The position numbers were made by a program, and so were the translations under genes. This document shows positions 20,627 through 21,793 of a DNA stretch of 21,793 nucleotides, in pieces. The stretch's first letter is position 1. Every line of letters begins with the position of its first letter. The notes under the pieces are model-generated. The model was not told the origin of the DNA. It saw nothing but the letters and a program-made list of their open reading frames with translations, and did no database searches. The DNA is from CAZYPB01 sp964649265 (GTDB lineage: Archaea; Micrarchaeota; Micrarchaeia; Burarchaeales; JAKAKT01): contig CAZYPB010000014.1 of NCBI GenBank assembly GCA_964649265.1, positions 1 through 21,793 on the forward strand, written 5' to 3'.

Positions 20627-21793
20627 CTCCTTTTGGAACAGATTATATTGTATATGTCCCATCTGAGATCCTTTTTCTCTAGAAGCTCTGAAGAAATCTG
20701 TTCAAGCAATGTTTCTTTTATTTTCTTGAACACATCCGGCGAGAGAACGGAATTTCCTATAACATTCCTTTTGTTTTTTGTATTAAAGCAGAACATGCCA
20801 TTGTGAACGTTCTCACAGTTATGGCAGAAATATGCATCTGAACAATAACCACAGCAATCTATTTCAAAACACCTAGTTAATTGAGTGCATGAATAGCAGT
20901 TTATAGAGAATGCCGAATCAAAGGGAGAATCACATCCAAATATGGAATTGCTGTCCCTTGGCCAGAAACAGTATGCTGAATTCTTTACATTTATCTGTAA
21001 TGAATTCCGGCAATTGTTAACAGAATTTATGCACGCAGAGCATTCTACGTTGTTTCTGTTGTCTCCTTCGTTTAGATCCACATTGAAGAAAGCAATTGCT
21101 GAGATTTTCTCATGGACATTACCCAGACTAAGGTCGTCTAAATCAACTTCTTCAATGTGCCCCGATATCCCCAGTTGGTGTGCTTCTCTTTGATTAAGCA
21201 ATCTATCCCTTGGCAATTTGGTATAGTTAACTGCTGAAGGCATGTAGAGGTCGTCTCCGCTTGAAGCTGATTTGGCATTTTCAGTTAACCTAGTGTGTCT
21301 TGTTAGCCATGTTTTGTAGTTTTTTATTCCTCCGGACAATTGGGAACCAAAAAGAATCTCTGTTGTTTTAAGGAAGGAATTCTCAATTAAACTTAGATCC
21401 TGATACTCTGATTCGCTTTTTTCTATAGATGGAATTCTTGGTTTTTCAAGCTTTCCTTTCTGCACAATTTCCATAAGGGAAGGGAGCCTTTTCTCTTTGG
21501 ATAATTGTTCTGCCATCTCCTCAAGTAGCTTGCCCTTTATTCGGTTGTATTTTTCAGGTGAGAGCTGTAGGTTTCCAATCATGTATCTCTTACTCTGAAC
21601 ATTGAAGGTAAACATGCAGTTGGAACAACCAGTTAGGCCCGAAGAGTAATAGCAATCAGAGCAGTTCTCACTCATCCAAACCTCAAAACATATCTTAGAT
21701 CTACACACCCTACTGCATTGTATGGAGTATGATGATTCATCTATTCCACTAGAACCAAAACACGTGTCATTTACTCTACCTATTGTGCAATAG
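20623..21793 (-). CDS. Cys-rich protein with internal duplication, N-terminus beyond window edge
   Basis: At least 389 residues are visible. The frame stays open to the window edge: the GTG at 21708 is not a boundary, because 28 in-frame codons upstream continue the same cysteine-rich pattern. The protein has two copies of a unit of about 88 residues (21765-21502 and 20946-20683) that align without gaps. Each has spaced cysteines, C-F-E, C-S-D-x-Y, M-F-x-F-N, K-R-x-x-I-G-N, then L-S-P and a helix ending L-L-E. A non-repetitive charged linker of about 185 residues separates them, the last part again Cys-rich. The CxxC-type pairs suggest zinc or another metal. The F-N...K-R...N...L-S-P unit recalls Cys-rich hypothetical proteins I remember from CPR and DPANN genomes. 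There is no signal peptide or membrane helix in the visible part. Function unknown. Confidence 0.85.
   Translation of the reverse strand, partial: YCTIGRVNDTCFGSSGIDESSYSIQCSRVCRSKICFEVWMSENCSDCYYSSGLTGCSNCMFTFNVQSKRYMIGNLQLSPEKYNRIKGKLLEEMAEQLSKEKRLPSLMEIVQKGKLEKPRIPSIEKSESEYQDLSLIENSFLKTTEILFGSQLSGGIKNYKTWLTRHTRLTENAKSASSGDDLYMPSAVNYTKLPRDRLLNQREAHQLGISGHIEEVDLDDLSLGNVHEKISAIAFFNVDLNEGDNRNNVECSACINSVNNCRNSLQINVKNSAYCFWPRDSNSIFGCDSPFDSAFSINCYSCTQLTRCFEIDCCGYCSDAYFCHNCENVHNGMFCFNTKNKRNVIGNSVLSPDVFKKIKETLLEQISSELLEKKDLRWDIYNIICSKRS
20683..20946 (-). repeat. Second (C-terminal) copy of the 88-residue Cys-rich unit
   Basis: This encodes S-I-F-G-C-D through Q-I-S-S-E-L. By hand count about 32 of 88 residues are identical to the copy at 21502-21765, with no gaps needed. 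Confidence 0.75.
21502..21765 (-). repeat. First (N-terminal) copy of the 88-residue Cys-rich unit
   Basis: This encodes T-C-F-G-S-S through E-M-A-E-Q-L and partly precedes the GTG at 21708, which is evidence that the true gene start lies upstream. It pairs with the copy at 20683-20946. Confidence 0.75.

Noticed and set aside
1..21793. tRNA genes, rRNA, CRISPR arrays, insertion sequences or attachment sites
   Set aside because: All gaps between genes are about 110 bases or less; none shows a cloverleaf, regular spacer-repeat pattern or terminal inverted repeats with a transposase.

Overview
This window is a compact, gene-dense archaeal chromosome segment. The archaeal assignment rests on several lines of evidence. 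There is an archaeal-type S-adenosylmethionine synthetase and an archaeal-type UMP kinase. There is a translin of archaeal length. Two proteins carry class III (type IV pilin-like) signal peptides with the Q-x-S-x-E motif. AT-rich TATA boxes lie about 23-27 bases upstream of several start codons, the layout of leaderless archaeal mRNAs, and genes inside operons instead have GGTG/GAGG ribosome sites. The Cys-rich lipoprotein and the Cys-rich repeat protein resemble families I associate with DPANN archaea, so a DPANN-type lineage is my best guess. That part is inference and the phylum cannot be read from the sequence.

Layout. Bases 1-3204 (+ strand) hold the tail of a radical-SAM activase-like gene, a small unknown protein and a calcium-type P-ATPase. 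Bases 3201-5595 (-) hold a two-gene unit of glycogen debranching enzyme and ferritin-like protein. A 110-base divergent promoter region follows, then a small basic two-repeat protein (5706-5921, +) ending in a T-rich terminator. Bases 5940-8482 (-) encode the UMP kinase, a small membrane protein and the two subunits of a fumarase. Bases 8536-9806 (+) encode translin coupled to a family 2 glycosyltransferase. A large Cys-rich predicted lipoprotein (9807-11987, -) and SAM synthetase (12061-13263, +) are divergently transcribed. Bases 13260-16691 (-) encode a complete ABC exporter. One of its permeases carries a C-terminal PrsW-like intramembrane protease domain, the most unusual architecture here. 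Bases 16756-19898 hold sugar-nucleotide and glycan genes: UDP-GlcNAc 2-epimerase, a UDP-glucuronate 4-epimerase-like enzyme and a GT4 glycosyltransferase. Bases 19987-20626 (+) encode two overlapping pilin-like secreted proteins. A Cys-rich protein with an internal duplication (20623 to the window edge, -) is cut by the end of the window.

How the genes fit together. Much of the right half concerns the cell envelope: glycosyltransferases, sugar-nucleotide epimerases, an exporter, a lipoprotein and pilin-like proteins. The left half mixes metal transport, storage polysaccharide turnover, organic acid metabolism and nucleotide metabolism. Five of the six tail-to-tail gene pairs either abut exactly or overlap by the four bases TTAG, so transcription must end inside the opposing gene. 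No RNA genes, insertion sequences, CRISPR arrays or gene-free stretches above 300 bases were seen; the largest gap is about 110 bases.
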